A stretch of 64,000 bases of DNA. Source: Parapedobacter sp964613725. GTDB lineage: Bacteria; Bacteroidota; Bacteroidia; Sphingobacteriales; Sphingobacteriaceae. Where the stretch lies: assembly GCA_964613725.1 (NCBI GenBank), contig CAZTJY010000001.1, positions 23,575 through 87,574 on the forward strand, written 5' to 3'. The notes beneath the pieces are model-generated. The model was not told where the DNA came from, did not search any database, and saw only the letters and a list, made by a program, of their open reading frames with translations. This document shows positions 1-8,273 of this stretch, piece after piece. The position numbers and the translations under genes were made by a program. Position 1 is the stretch's first letter; each line of letters starts with the position of its first letter.

Positions 1-439
1 ATAACCAGGTACATGTATCGGTACGCAAGAACTTGCGGAGATACGACGGGCCACTGGCCGCAGGCAGCGGGAAATCCGGAACCTCGACAATCAGCATGAG
101 CAGTTCACAGGTATCCCCCCCCTCCAAGGCGAGGTCTTGCGTACACCCCCCTTTTACCAGAGAACAGTTGCTTTCGCCGTCCGAAAAACGTTTTACTCGC
201 CCGTGGCACCCTACCTCGATGCCTTTCCCTTTTGCCACATAAACCAGGCGGACCTCTGACTGCGGTTGCGCCAGCATCTGGAAACGGTAGACGTCATCCG
301 ACGTATGGAACTGATAATATCGGAAGACACCCGATCGCCTGATCGTCACCCGACCACCCGCCAATATTTCCACCCGGCTATCTCCATCCGCCAATCCCTC
401 GTGCGTTAATCCGACAATACCATCTATATATTCCGCCAT
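1..439 (-). CDS. Probable AraC-type transcriptional regulator, N-terminal part (cut by window edge)
   Basis: An uninterrupted minus-strand frame starts at an ATG at 437-439 and runs 146 codons off the left edge without a stop. It begins MAEYIDGIVGL. It contains a beta-rich stretch (FRYYQFHTSDDVYRFQM, then VRLVYVAKGKGIEVG) followed by CELLMLIVEVPDFP, and looks like the cupin-like sensor half of an AraC-family regulator. The helix-turn-helix half would lie outside the window, so the family is inferred. The gene is divergent from a siderophore-type TonB receptor, the usual place for a regulator of iron uptake in Bacteroidota, and the two start regions share one symmetrical promoter segment. It could instead be an unrelated small protein. 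The frame itself is well supported; the function is tentative. Confidence 0.5.
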   Translation of the reverse strand, partial: MAEYIDGIVGLTHEGLADGDSRVEILAGGRVTIRRSGVFRYYQFHTSDDVYRFQMLAQPQSEVRLVYVAKGKGIEVGCHGRVKRFSDGESNCSLVKGGCTQDLALEGGDTCELLMLIVEVPDFPLPAASGPSYLRKFLRTDTCTWL

Positions 440-487
440 TTATAATTGAAATTCCGTTTTTTATAATTTTCAGGTCACCTGCAATCC

Positions 488-506
488 TATATTTGCGCCA
501 AATATA
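488..506. promoter_or_regulatory. Divergent overlapping -7 promoter elements
   Basis: The segment reads TATATTTG-CGC-CAAATATA, a perfect 8-bp inverted repeat around CGC. Each arm is a full match to the Bacteroidota -7 element TAnnTTTG, one per strand. The plus arm would start transcription near 502 for the TonB receptor at 531; the minus arm would start near 492 for the gene at 439. No clear -33 TTTG is seen on either side, which fits promoters that need an activator. Confidence 0.55.
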
Positions 507-530
507 AGTTATTTAGACTACATAAAAATA

Positions 531-2975
531 ATGGTCCCTGCGAAATCTAGTTATTGTTGTTTTTCCTTCGCGTTATTCCTCCTCAGCAGTACCTTGGCCT
601 ACGCACAAACCGGTGTCCTCTCGGGTTCGGTAGCTACCTCTTCGGGGCAACCCGTGGCGGGCGCTTCGATTACGCTCAGCCCGAGCAACCGGGGAACCAT
701 GACCGACGAACATGGCCACTATACCCTATCGGGGGTACCCTATGGCGAGTATACATTGGCGGTCACTTCGCTAGAAATCCAGCCGGTGGAAACGCGGGTA
801 GCCATCAATCGACCCCACCAGCGTCAGGACATTACTGCGAATAACGGAGGAGTTACCCGACTGGGTGAGGCTAACGTGTCGCGAAACAGCGAAAAATGGG
901 AAATCGAGACCCAAGGCTTTGCCGTAGCCGTTGTAGAAACCAAAGAAGCTTCCGTACGGAATCTGACTACCAACGAATTACTGGACCGTACCGTGGGCGT
1001 ACGTGTGCGCCAAAGCGGCGGACTAGGATCAGAGATTGAATATAACCTCAACGGGATGACAGGGAGGTCCGTCGGCATTTTCATTGATGGCATCGAAATA
1101 TCTACATATGGGTCGTCGTTTAACCTGAACAACATCCCGCCGGCGATGATTGAACGAATCGAGGTGTACAAAGGTGTACTGCCAGCGCACTTATCAGGCG
1201 ATCTCCTCGGTGGCGCTATCAATATCGTATTAAAAAAGGGAAACTCCGCCAACAGTTTGACCGCCGCGATATCTTATGGGTCATTCAATACCCTACAGGC
1301 CGATTTGAGCGGCCAATACCGCAATCCGAAGAACGGATTCACAACAAAGGTTTCGGGATTTTACACCGCTACCGACAACGATTACGAACAATGGGGTAAA
1401 TTTTCGAAATACATCGAACCAAATGGTGTAGTGGTCCGCAACTTTCGGACGAAACGCTTTTTCGACGGGTACCGCACATTAGGTGGACGAGCGGAGTTCG
1501 GATATACGGATGTTAATTGGGCGGACGTTTTCCTGATCGGTTACAACGTCTCCGATTCCTATAATGAAATCCAGCATGGGCAAACCATGGGCACCCCTTA
1601 CATGGGTCGGACGGCCGAAGCCGAAGCCCACGTACTGAGCTTAAATTATAGCAAACGTGACCTGTTTACCAAGGGGCTCAGCTTGAATGTCAACGGTGTC
1701 TACAGCCGGCGAAATACGTATGTCCAAGATACCATCCCGTGGGCGTACAACTGGGACGGCACCATCCGGATGGACCTGAATGGCAACCCCCTGCGCCGAC
1801 CGGATGGGGCGCAGCAAGGCGAACCGACGATGGCCGACATCGACCGGCAGATCGCCAACATTAGGTCAACCGTGAACTATGTTGTTTTTCCCGGCCATCG
1901 ACTATCGCTCAACCATGTCTACTACACAGTTGACCGACAGGACAGCGATCTGCTCCATCCGGTAGGACCCGATGCATTGAGAAGCTCGAACGACTTATCT
2001 AAAAATGTGTTCTCGTTCAATTATGAGGTGCAGATGTTTGGCGACCGACTACGCACCAACCTATTTGTTAAACGTTATCAGCAATCGCTCATGAGCCTCA
2101 CCTACCGGGGGACGGTCGCTGACGGCGGGGCCGTAATCAACGAAGACGTCGTACGAGATACCCGGCACCATATGGGATATGGTGCGGCTGTATCCTACGC
2201 ACTCACCCCCATAGCCATGCTCATCACGTCGGCCGAACGGGCAGTACGCATGCCGGGTGGTAATGAGATTTTCGGTAATCCCGACCAAAACCTGCTACCC
2301 AGTCCAGCATTGCAGCCCGAAATTAGTGATAATTATAATCTCGGCTTCCGGTTAGGTACGTTTGGGTTCAACGAGCATCGATTGGTTACCTCTGCCAATA
2401 TTTTCTGGCGTAACGTTAAAGACCGGATCATGCCACAAACAAACGAACTCATTAGCCAGCAAGAGATCGAACAGACGCAGTACATAAATCTCGGATTATC
2501 CCAATCACTAGGTTTTGAAGGTGAGATTTCCTATCGTTACCAAGATGACCTCACCGCCATGGTCAATTTCTCCAAGTTCAATTCGCTATTCAAACAGGAA
2601 TTTGATCCCGAAACTGGCCAACGGATGACTTATTACAACACACAAATTCCGAACGAGCCCTTCTTTACGGTAAACGCCAATATACACTATCGGTTCCACC
2701 ATGTCATCCAGAAAGCGTCGGAGTTGAACCTGTTTTACACCCTTGGATACGTACATCCGTTCCGAACGGTATGGCCAGAGTCCGATTGGTTCGTTACACC
2801 CGCCCAGTATCTGCATAATGTAGGCGCAAGCTACCGGTTCCCGAGCCGTAAACTCATCGTGAGTGTGGACCTGAAGAACATCTTGAATAATGAAATATAC
2901 GACAATTTCGGCGTACAAAAACCCGGCAGGGCCGCCTATTTGAAACTTACATATACAATCAATAATTTTCAATAA
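531..2975 (+). CDS. TonB-dependent outer-membrane receptor, siderophore type (XusA-like)
   Basis: Predicted outer-membrane, TonB-energised importer of 814 residues. A signal peptide (about residues 1-26, ending LAYAQ) is followed by a carboxypeptidase-regulatory-like beta-sandwich (about 27-110), a plug domain (about 130-240, with IFIDGIEI and IERIEVYKG) and a 22-strand-type barrel ending in YTINNF. The next genes, a DUF4374 lipoprotein and a PepSY membrane protein, give the order described for the Bacteroides XusA-XusB-XusC xenosiderophore system, so the cargo is probably a ferric siderophore made by another organism. That cargo is inferred from context; the receptor family is clear. The ATG at 531 lies about 30 bases after the predicted transcription start. 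Confidence 0.85.
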   Translation: MVPAKSSYCCFSFALFLLSSTLAYAQTGVLSGSVATSSGQPVAGASITLSPSNRGTMTDEHGHYTLSGVPYGEYTLAVTSLEIQPVETRVAINRPHQRQDITANNGGVTRLGEANVSRNSEKWEIETQGFAVAVVETKEASVRNLTTNELLDRTVGVRVRQSGGLGSEIEYNLNGMTGRSVGIFIDGIEISTYGSSFNLNNIPPAMIERIEVYKGVLPAHLSGDLLGGAINIVLKKGNSANSLTAAISYGSFNTLQADLSGQYRNPKNGFTTKVSGFYTATDNDYEQWGKFSKYIEPNGVVVRNFRTKRFFDGYRTLGGRAEFGYTDVNWADVFLIGYNVSDSYNEIQHGQTMGTPYMGRTAEAEAHVLSLNYSKRDLFTKGLSLNVNGVYSRRNTYVQDTIPWAYNWDGTIRMDLNGNPLRRPDGAQQGEPTMADIDRQIANIRSTVNYVVFPGHRLSLNHVYYTVDRQDSDLLHPVGPDALRSSNDLSKNVFSFNYEVQMFGDRLRTNLFVKRYQQSLMSLTYRGTVADGGAVINEDVVRDTRHHMGYGAAVSYALTPIAMLITSAERAVRMPGGNEIFGNPDQNLLPSPALQPEISDNYNLGFRLGTFGFNEHRLVTSANIFWRNVKDRIMPQTNELISQQEIEQTQYINLGLSQSLGFEGEISYRYQDDLTAMVNFSKFNSLFKQEFDPETGQRMTYYNTQIPNEPFFTVNANIHYRFHHVIQKASELNLFYTLGYVHPFRTVWPESDWFVTPAQYLHNVGASYRFPSRKLIVSVDLKNILNNEIYDNFGVQKPGRAAYLKLTYTINNFQ

Positions 2976-2989
2976 GTAACACCAGTAAG

Positions 2990-4360
2990 ATGAATAAAGA
3001 ACAGATAAAACATGTGCTTTTCGGTGCCGCAATCGTAGCCGTTGCTATTGGCGGCTGCGCGAAAGATAGTGGCCCAGATACAGATCGACCAGACGAATCG
3101 GATCGGTGGATTACGATTTCCGGTGCAATGATGGACGATGAGGCCGGTGACGGCAACGGCGGCACGATGGTATACAGCGTAACGCCCGAACAAGCGAAAA
3201 ACCCGAATGTATCCATTAATGTTTTCGATAATGGAATGCATGTAAAATCCCAGCGAACAGCCCGGCTGCAGGCCTCTGCCGACGGGAAGTTCCTGTACAA
3301 CATCCAATATGTGGGCGATGATGGTGGGATATTCAATAAATATGCTGTACGCGGTGGAAAAGATTTTCGGCCTGATGGTCCGGAAGTCGCTACCGCGGAT
3401 TATGTAAGCACCTCGCCCCGCTGGTTGAAGGCCATCGAAGGTGTAGGCGTGGCTGTGCGCGGAACCGCCAACGACGCCGTTTATATCGGAGAGCTTCCAA
3501 ACATCGTATACCAGTATACCTCCACGAAGATCGATGTGATTACGCTGGATCTCAACGATCCTAAAATCACCGCAAACACCTCGTTCGAATTAAGGCTTTC
3601 TGAGGCGGAAGAAGCTGCTGGACACCATATCTGGCGCATCGATATGCCTGTGGTAAACCAAGCCAAGGATAAGGTATATATCGGCGCAGGTGTACGCAAA
3701 CTGGACCCCATGTCGTATACCCTTGGCGACGATGGTGTGCCCGAGTTTGACCGCGACAATGATGCCCCGGCCGCTTGGGCCAAAACCATCGTATTGGACT
3801 ACCCTTCATTAAAAAACCCCAAGGTGATTACGTCCAGCCAGACGCGCGGTAGCACCAATGGTTATCGGAGCACCATGCAATATGTAGGCGACGACGGCCA
3901 CGTTTACCAAGCCACCACGGGCGAAGGCATAAGCGGCGGCGGTTCCAAAATATTACGGATCAGTAAAAATACGGACGATTACGATCCAGACTACGTATTT
4001 AGCCTTGATCAGGCCCTGGGCGTAACGGGTTCCCATATCGAAGCGTGGAAATATGCCGGTAATGGTATCGGGTTTGTCGTTTATAGCCTAGTGGATGAGG
4101 AAAGTGCCCGTACCAGTGGGCATATCGCACGGATTGATTTGAACAACGGAACCGGCACAAAATATTCGATTCCGAACGAAACGGCATTGAATTTCCGTCA
4201 AATCCAAAGCATAGGTATTGACGGTAACGATGTATATATCGCCGTAGCCCCAATTGGACAAGACGGCAACATTTACATTTTCAACACCGATACCGGCGAT
4301 ATGAACGTGGGTGCCAAATTGATCAACAAGACGGGCAACCAATACATCGGGGTTTACTAA
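2990..4360 (+). CDS. DUF4374 family lipoprotein (XusB-like siderophore-binding protein)
   Basis: A 456-residue lipoprotein. The signal peptide ends in a lipobox with the acylated Cys near residue 23 (AIGGC), followed by acidic spacer residues. The rest is a repetitive all-beta protein with recurring short strands such as ILRISKN, IARIDLN and IYIFNTDTGD, as expected for a beta-propeller. It matches DUF4374, found beside TonB receptors and PepSY proteins in Bacteroidota. The Bacteroides relative XusB is reported to bind ferric siderophore at the cell surface; transfer of that role here is inference. It starts 14 bases after the receptor stop, so it is co-transcribed. A terminator-like hairpin follows it. 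Confidence 0.8.
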   Translation: MNKEQIKHVLFGAAIVAVAIGGCAKDSGPDTDRPDESDRWITISGAMMDDEAGDGNGGTMVYSVTPEQAKNPNVSINVFDNGMHVKSQRTARLQASADGKFLYNIQYVGDDGGIFNKYAVRGGKDFRPDGPEVATADYVSTSPRWLKAIEGVGVAVRGTANDAVYIGELPNIVYQYTSTKIDVITLDLNDPKITANTSFELRLSEAEEAAGHHIWRIDMPVVNQAKDKVYIGAGVRKLDPMSYTLGDDGVPEFDRDNDAPAAWAKTIVLDYPSLKNPKVITSSQTRGSTNGYRSTMQYVGDDGHVYQATTGEGISGGGSKILRISKNTDDYDPDYVFSLDQALGVTGSHIEAWKYAGNGIGFVVYSLVDEESARTSGHIARIDLNNGTGTKYSIPNETALNFRQIQSIGIDGNDVYIAVAPIGQDGNIYIFNTDTGDMNVGAKLINKTGNQYIGVY

Positions 4361-4366
4361 GCAAAT

Positions 4367-4417
4367 AAAAAGGGCCGTGTCCCGGGTCGAGTGTAATCGA
4401 TCCGGGACATCGCTTTT
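4367..4417 (+). terminator. Intrinsic terminator-like hairpin between the lipoprotein and PepSY genes
   Basis: The arms GTCCCGGGTCGA (4379-4390) and TCGATCCGGGAC (4397-4408) pair over 12 bp with one G-U and a 6-base loop. The stem extends outward through AAAAGGG and CTTTT. It has the A-tract/stem/T-tract form of a Rho-independent terminator, yet lies inside what reads as one operon. It may therefore lower expression of the last gene or stabilise the upstream message. Confidence 0.6.
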
Positions 4418-4438
4418 CGGGCTCCAAACTAAACGACC

Positions 4439-5680
4439 ATGGCAAAGAAAGTACGCAAAAAAACAACCTGGCAAAAGACCCGGAAGCTGTTCAACGACAT
4501 CCATCTATGGGTAGGTCTCATCAGTGGCATCGTCGTCGTCGTCATCTGCTTCAGCGGCACCATCTACACTTACAATACCGAACTGCGTGAATGGGCAGCA
4601 CCCCATCTCCATCAGGTAGCGGTACCCACAGATACCGACCGGATCCCCGCCGAGTCGCTGATCCCGAAAATTACCGAGCTGTCCGGCGGTGCGGTCACGG
4701 CAGTAGGCATACCGGCAGACCCGGCGCGTACCTATACATTCACCACACGCGTGGAGGGTGATAACAGCCGTCGCGGCACCATCTATTACGTCAATCCGTA
4801 TACTGGGGCGGTGACGGGCAGTTCAAAGGAAGTGACCAAAACAGACGAATTTATGCAAATGTTATTCAGTTTGCACCGATGGTTGCTGCTCGACCGGATA
4901 GAAGAACCCCTCATTGGTGATTTACCCAACCGGACGCTGGGCAGTTATATATCGGGTGCCGCTACGATATTATTTACATTGGGCGTCTTAACGGGTATGG
5001 TCATTTGGTTCCCGCAAAAGCTGAGAAACTGGCGCCAAGGGCTTGCCATCAAGTGGAGCGCCAACTGGAAGCGCATTAACCACGACCTTCATAATTCCTT
5101 GGCCTTCTATTCGCTTATTTTCTTATTCGTTATGGGCATCACCGGGCCGCAATGGTCCTTCCCTTGGTATCGAACGGGCCTCCAAAAGGCATTGGGCACG
5201 TACCAAGAACAACCGACACAACGTGGCGGAGATGGGCAACGCGGACGCTCCGCAAGCACCGCCGTCAAAACGGATGCCAGGGCACGGGCTGAACAGGCCG
5301 CTCCCACTCCGCTTCTCCCCTTCTCGGCTTACCTCGCAGCTACGGATGTGGCGCTACCTTACCTGGGCGATTACCAGTTGTCCCTGCCACAGAACGGAGG
5401 TACAGCCTTATCCATCCGGAAAAACCGAACAGGCTTTTTTGCACCGGCGGCCAGTGACCAGGTGACCGTGGATGCTACAACAGCTAAAGTGACGGAGGTA
5501 GCTATATTCCGAGATAAACCATTCAATGAGCGCGTGTCAAGTTCCATCAAAGCACTGCATGTGGGCAATGTATATGGCCCGTTTACCAAACTGCTCTATT
5601 TTTTTGCATGTTTGATAGCCACCACCTTACCCATCACCGGAACGATGATCTGGCTTAATAAAATGAAGAAACGGCGTTAA
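4439..5680 (+). CDS. PepSY-associated TM helix protein (XusC-like)
   Basis: Inner-membrane protein of 413 residues. A basic N-terminus (KKVRKKTTWQKTRKLFNDIHLWVGL) leads into a first helix (about 25-45). A periplasmic PepSY-like part follows, then helices near 165-190, 220-240 and 380-400. His residues in the helical regions (DIHLWVG, SLHRW, NHDLHNSLAFYS, KALHVGN) fit the PepSY_TM family, members of which act as ferric-siderophore reductases or iron-transport partners. As third gene after a TonB receptor and DUF4374 lipoprotein it matches XusC; reduction or release of iron at the inner membrane is the likely but unproven role. A low-complexity Q/R/G-rich linker near 255-275 is unusual. Confidence 0.8.
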   Translation: MAKKVRKKTTWQKTRKLFNDIHLWVGLISGIVVVVICFSGTIYTYNTELREWAAPHLHQVAVPTDTDRIPAESLIPKITELSGGAVTAVGIPADPARTYTFTTRVEGDNSRRGTIYYVNPYTGAVTGSSKEVTKTDEFMQMLFSLHRWLLLDRIEEPLIGDLPNRTLGSYISGAATILFTLGVLTGMVIWFPQKLRNWRQGLAIKWSANWKRINHDLHNSLAFYSLIFLFVMGITGPQWSFPWYRTGLQKALGTYQEQPTQRGGDGQRGRSASTAVKTDARARAEQAAPTPLLPFSAYLAATDVALPYLGDYQLSLPQNGGTALSIRKNRTGFFAPAASDQVTVDATTAKVTEVAIFRDKPFNERVSSSIKALHVGNVYGPFTKLLYFFACLIATTLPITGTMIWLNKMKKRR

Positions 5681-5738
5681 TGTTGATGGAGTTCTTCGGC
5701 AGATTCCTTGCTTGTGACCTGACCTACGCCGTCGGATC

Positions 5739-6221
5739 TCAAGCCCGTTCAATCAGGCACACTGCGTAAGCTACAACGCCCTCTTCCCGTCCGATGAATC
5801 CCATGGTTTCATTGGTTGTAGCCTTAATGGAAATATCTTCGTCAGTAATACCGGCTGAGGCTGCAATGTGCTTTTTCATCGCTGGGATGTAAGGTTTTAT
5901 TTTGGGCGCTTCCAAGCATAGCATGGCATCGATGTTCCCAAGCACCCAGCCTTTGGCTGATAATAATTTCACACATTCCTCTAAAAGCAGGAGGCTACTT
6001 ACACCACGCCACCGCTCATCGGTATTAGGAAAATGGTAACCAATGTCTTCCAGGTTGGCCGCACCAAGTAGGGCATCACATATCGCGTGGACGAGGACAT
6101 CGGCATCCGAATGGCCAAATGCGCCGGCATGGTGCTCTAACTGTACCCCTCCTAGAATGAACGGATGGCCATCTTTCAACTGGTGCACGTCAAAACCGAA
6201 ACCTACTTTTATTTTAGTCAT
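5739..6221 (-). CDS. ispF: 2-C-methyl-D-erythritol 2,4-cyclodiphosphate synthase
   Basis: Cytoplasmic enzyme of the MEP isoprenoid pathway that cyclises CDP-methylerythritol 2-phosphate to ME-2,4-cyclodiphosphate with release of CMP. Its 160 residues are the normal family length. Visible signatures are the metal ligands Asp11 and His13 (GFDVHQL), His45 in the GHSDADVLVHA block, and the C-terminal substrate loop IKATTNETMGFIGREEG. It is transcribed alone, convergent with the PepSY gene and divergent from gldJ. A good promoter lies upstream. Confidence 0.97.
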   Translation of the reverse strand: MTKIKVGFGFDVHQLKDGHPFILGGVQLEHHAGAFGHSDADVLVHAICDALLGAANLEDIGYHFPNTDERWRGVSSLLLLEECVKLLSAKGWVLGNIDAMLCLEAPKIKPYIPAMKKHIAASAGITDEDISIKATTNETMGFIGREEGVVAYAVCLIERA

Positions 6222-6256
6222 AAGTCGTTAGTCCGGTAACTACAATTATCAACTGT

Positions 6257-6273
6257 TAATTCAACTTGAATTA
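6257..6273. repeat. 17-bp palindrome in the ispF leader
   Basis: TAATTCAA-C-TTGAATTA is a perfect inverted repeat between the ispF start codon and its predicted promoter. It could be an operator or a weak leader hairpin; the AT-rich stem would be unstable in RNA, which favours a protein site. Confidence 0.3.
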
Positions 6274-6281
6274 CCAACCGT

Positions 6282-6313
6282 CAAACATAGGGAAATACCT
6301 AGACAATCTCAAA
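6282..6313 (-). promoter_or_regulatory. Promoter of ispF
   Basis: On the minus strand TTTG (6313-6310) is followed after 20 bp by TATGTTTG (6289-6282), a full match to the Bacteroidota -33/-7 consensus. Transcription would start near 6275, about 55 bases before the ispF ATG. Confidence 0.6.
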
Positions 6314-6368
6314 TGGTACGAGTTTTGCACGATTTAGAGCGTTACATATACTCGAAAAAAGATTTTAG

Positions 6369-6402
6369 TTGCGGGTAAACTCCAATAATTTACTTAATTT
6401 TG
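6369..6402 (+). promoter_or_regulatory. Promoter of gldJ
   Basis: TAATTTTG (6395-6402) matches the TAnnTTTG -7 element, with a TTG at 6369-6371, 23 bp upstream and slightly far. Transcription would begin near 6409. This rules out the longest possible reading frame and supports the start codon at 6525. Confidence 0.5.
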
Positions 6403-6524
6403 GTTCCTTAGAAAAGAAATGTGGCTTTCCGATGTACCAAGTGAAGTCTACCTTATCAGTGCCTTTAAAAAAGGACAGTGAAGATGCTGGTTGCATTGGG
6501 CCAATAAGAACAAATAGCTCCCGA

Positions 6525-8090
6525 ATGAAAACAACGAATACATATTTTGCCTCCTTCTTATTAATAATTTTTTCTGGCACCTTATTCGTCTCCTGCAAAA
6601 ACCGAAGCGGAGTTTCCCCAAAGACGGGCGTCGCCTATAACGACCCCTATAATGGTGGTTTGCAAATCAACCGAAAGGTCAAGGAAGGGCCCGGGCCGGG
6701 ATTAGTTGTTATTGAAGGCGGCACGTTTGTGATGGGTGGTAGCCTCAATGAGGATATTACCTATGCGCATGACAATCTGCGGCGCCGGGTGACGGTGGCC
6801 TCATTTTATATGGATGAGACGGAAGTTTCGAATGCAGACTGGCTGGAATACTTGCACTGGCTTCAACAGAATTTCCCGGACGACAACGAACTTTATTACA
6901 ATGCAATCCCGGATACCCTTGTGTGGCGCCATCCACTTTCCTACAACGAGCCCTACGTCGACCTCTATCTGCGCCACCCGGCTTACCAAGACTACCCCGT
7001 CGTGGGAGTGACGTGGGAGCAGGCCAACGACTATTGTATTTGGCGGACCGATCGGGTGAATGAGCATATTCTTCGCCAGCGGGGGGCCTTGGTCGACTAC
7101 AAGACCTTGGCTGAATCGCAGGCGAAGCCTACCGACCCATTCAATACCGACATATACCTCAACGGCCAATATCAGGGCGAAGGCATAGATGGTGAACGCA
7201 TGCCGAAAGACAATACACCGGGGACGGAATCGGATGCGCGCCGGCCTGTCCGGATGGAGGACGGCATCCTCAAGCAACCATACCGACTCCCCACAGAAGC
7301 CGAATGGGAATACGCAGCCCTCGGTCTGGTGGGCAACACCGAATACGGCAATATCGAAAGCAGCAAAATATATCCATGGGACGGGTTGGGCGTCCGGTCG
7401 GCGAAACGCCGTACCCAAGGACTGATGATGGCCAACTTTAAACCAACCGGAGGCGACAATATGGGCGTGGCGGGATACCTCAACGACGGTGGCGACATTA
7501 CGGTATCCGTTACCAGCTACCTCCCCAACGACTACGGCCTTTACAACACGGCAGGTAACGTAAACGAGTGGGTACGCGACGTATACCGACAACTGTCGTT
7601 TGAAGACTTCCAAGACTTCAACCCGTTCCGGGGCAACGTATATATGGATAAGCAATACGAAGACGCCGAAAAGGGAATCATTGCAAAAGACAAATATGGC
7701 CGCCCCATCCGGGTACCGGCCAAGGCACCGAGGAAACAAACTTGGGAAGAACTGCAGGCCGCTTCGGCCGCATCCGATTCCGCGCAGGCATCGTTTGATT
7801 ACGACGTACGCGGGTATGACGATGAAACCAACGACGAGCTCTATGGAGTTACCACGCTGGTCAATGATAAGTCACGCGTGTACAAAGGTGGTTCATGGAA
7901 CGATCGTGCCTATTGGCTCAACCCGGCAACACGCCGCTACATGCAACAGGACGAATCGAATGCGATGACCGGCTTCCGATGCGCGATGACACTCGTTGGA
8001 TCGCCAGAGATCAACACGCAATCGAAGCCCACCTTCCCTGCCAATCGTAAGAGGACGCAGGGTGATCGGAAAATTCTTGGAATTTTCTAG
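6525..8090 (+). CDS. gldJ: Gliding motility / T9SS lipoprotein GldJ (SUMF1/FGE-like fold)
   Basis: Lipoprotein of 521 residues. The ATG at 6525 gives a clean lipoprotein signal with Cys24 (LFVSC); an in-frame start 156 bases upstream would bury the signal and precede the promoter. The body is a formylglycine-generating-enzyme-like domain: VVIEGGTFVMGG, then VASFYMDETEVSN, YPVVGVTWEQANDYCIWR, YRLPTEAEWEYAA, YNTAGNVNEWVRDVY and the closing SRVYKGGSWND...TGFRCAM. GldJ is the family member of this size with long inserts; in Flavobacterium it stabilises GldK and is needed for gliding and type 9 secretion. It stands alone here, ending at a terminator. A plain SUMF1-type lipoprotein is the alternative. 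Confidence 0.75.
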   Translation: MKTTNTYFASFLLIIFSGTLFVSCKNRSGVSPKTGVAYNDPYNGGLQINRKVKEGPGPGLVVIEGGTFVMGGSLNEDITYAHDNLRRRVTVASFYMDETEVSNADWLEYLHWLQQNFPDDNELYYNAIPDTLVWRHPLSYNEPYVDLYLRHPAYQDYPVVGVTWEQANDYCIWRTDRVNEHILRQRGALVDYKTLAESQAKPTDPFNTDIYLNGQYQGEGIDGERMPKDNTPGTESDARRPVRMEDGILKQPYRLPTEAEWEYAALGLVGNTEYGNIESSKIYPWDGLGVRSAKRRTQGLMMANFKPTGGDNMGVAGYLNDGGDITVSVTSYLPNDYGLYNTAGNVNEWVRDVYRQLSFEDFQDFNPFRGNVYMDKQYEDAEKGIIAKDKYGRPIRVPAKAPRKQTWEELQAASAASDSAQASFDYDVRGYDDETNDELYGVTTLVNDKSRVYKGGSWNDRAYWLNPATRRYMQQDESNAMTGFRCAMTLVGSPEINTQSKPTFPANRKRTQGDRKILGIF

Positions 8091-8192
8091 TAATTAAGCT
8101 CGACTGTCCGGGGCACGTTGACCGTGTTTTTCAAACCGTGATGAGTCGACGATGGCAGATACCGCACCGAAACGATTGTTATCCAAAACACT

Positions 8193-8232
8193 AAAAAAAG
8201 CACCCGTGAAAACGAAGATGGGTGCTTTTTTA
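8193..8232. terminator. Bidirectional intrinsic terminator
   Basis: GCACCC (8200-8205) and GGGTGC (8220-8225) form a stem flanked by seven A (8193-8199) and seven T (8226-8232). It lies between the convergent gldJ and DUF4270 genes and works in either direction. Confidence 0.85.
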
Positions 8233-8273
8233 TTTTCCGATATTGCACGCGTCAGAACGGCACACGCTAGCCG

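Noticed and set aside
33..242. Short plus-strand open frame at the left edge
   Set aside because: It is antisense to the long minus-strand frame that starts at 439 and runs off the edge, which has a start codon, a promoter and family character.
2586..3336. Overlapping minus-strand frames across the receptor/DUF4374 junction
   Set aside because: They lie antisense to two clear genes and lack any motif.
6801..7739. A 312-codon minus-strand open frame inside gldJ
   Set aside because: It has no domain, signal or promoter and is a shadow of the codon pattern of gldJ.
6525..8090. Sulfatase-maturing formylglycine-generating enzyme for the sulfatase at 57150
   Set aside because: The fold is FGE-like, but it is a lipoprotein with the long inserts of GldJ, is far from the sulfatase, and no catalytic Cys pair of aerobic FGE was recognised.
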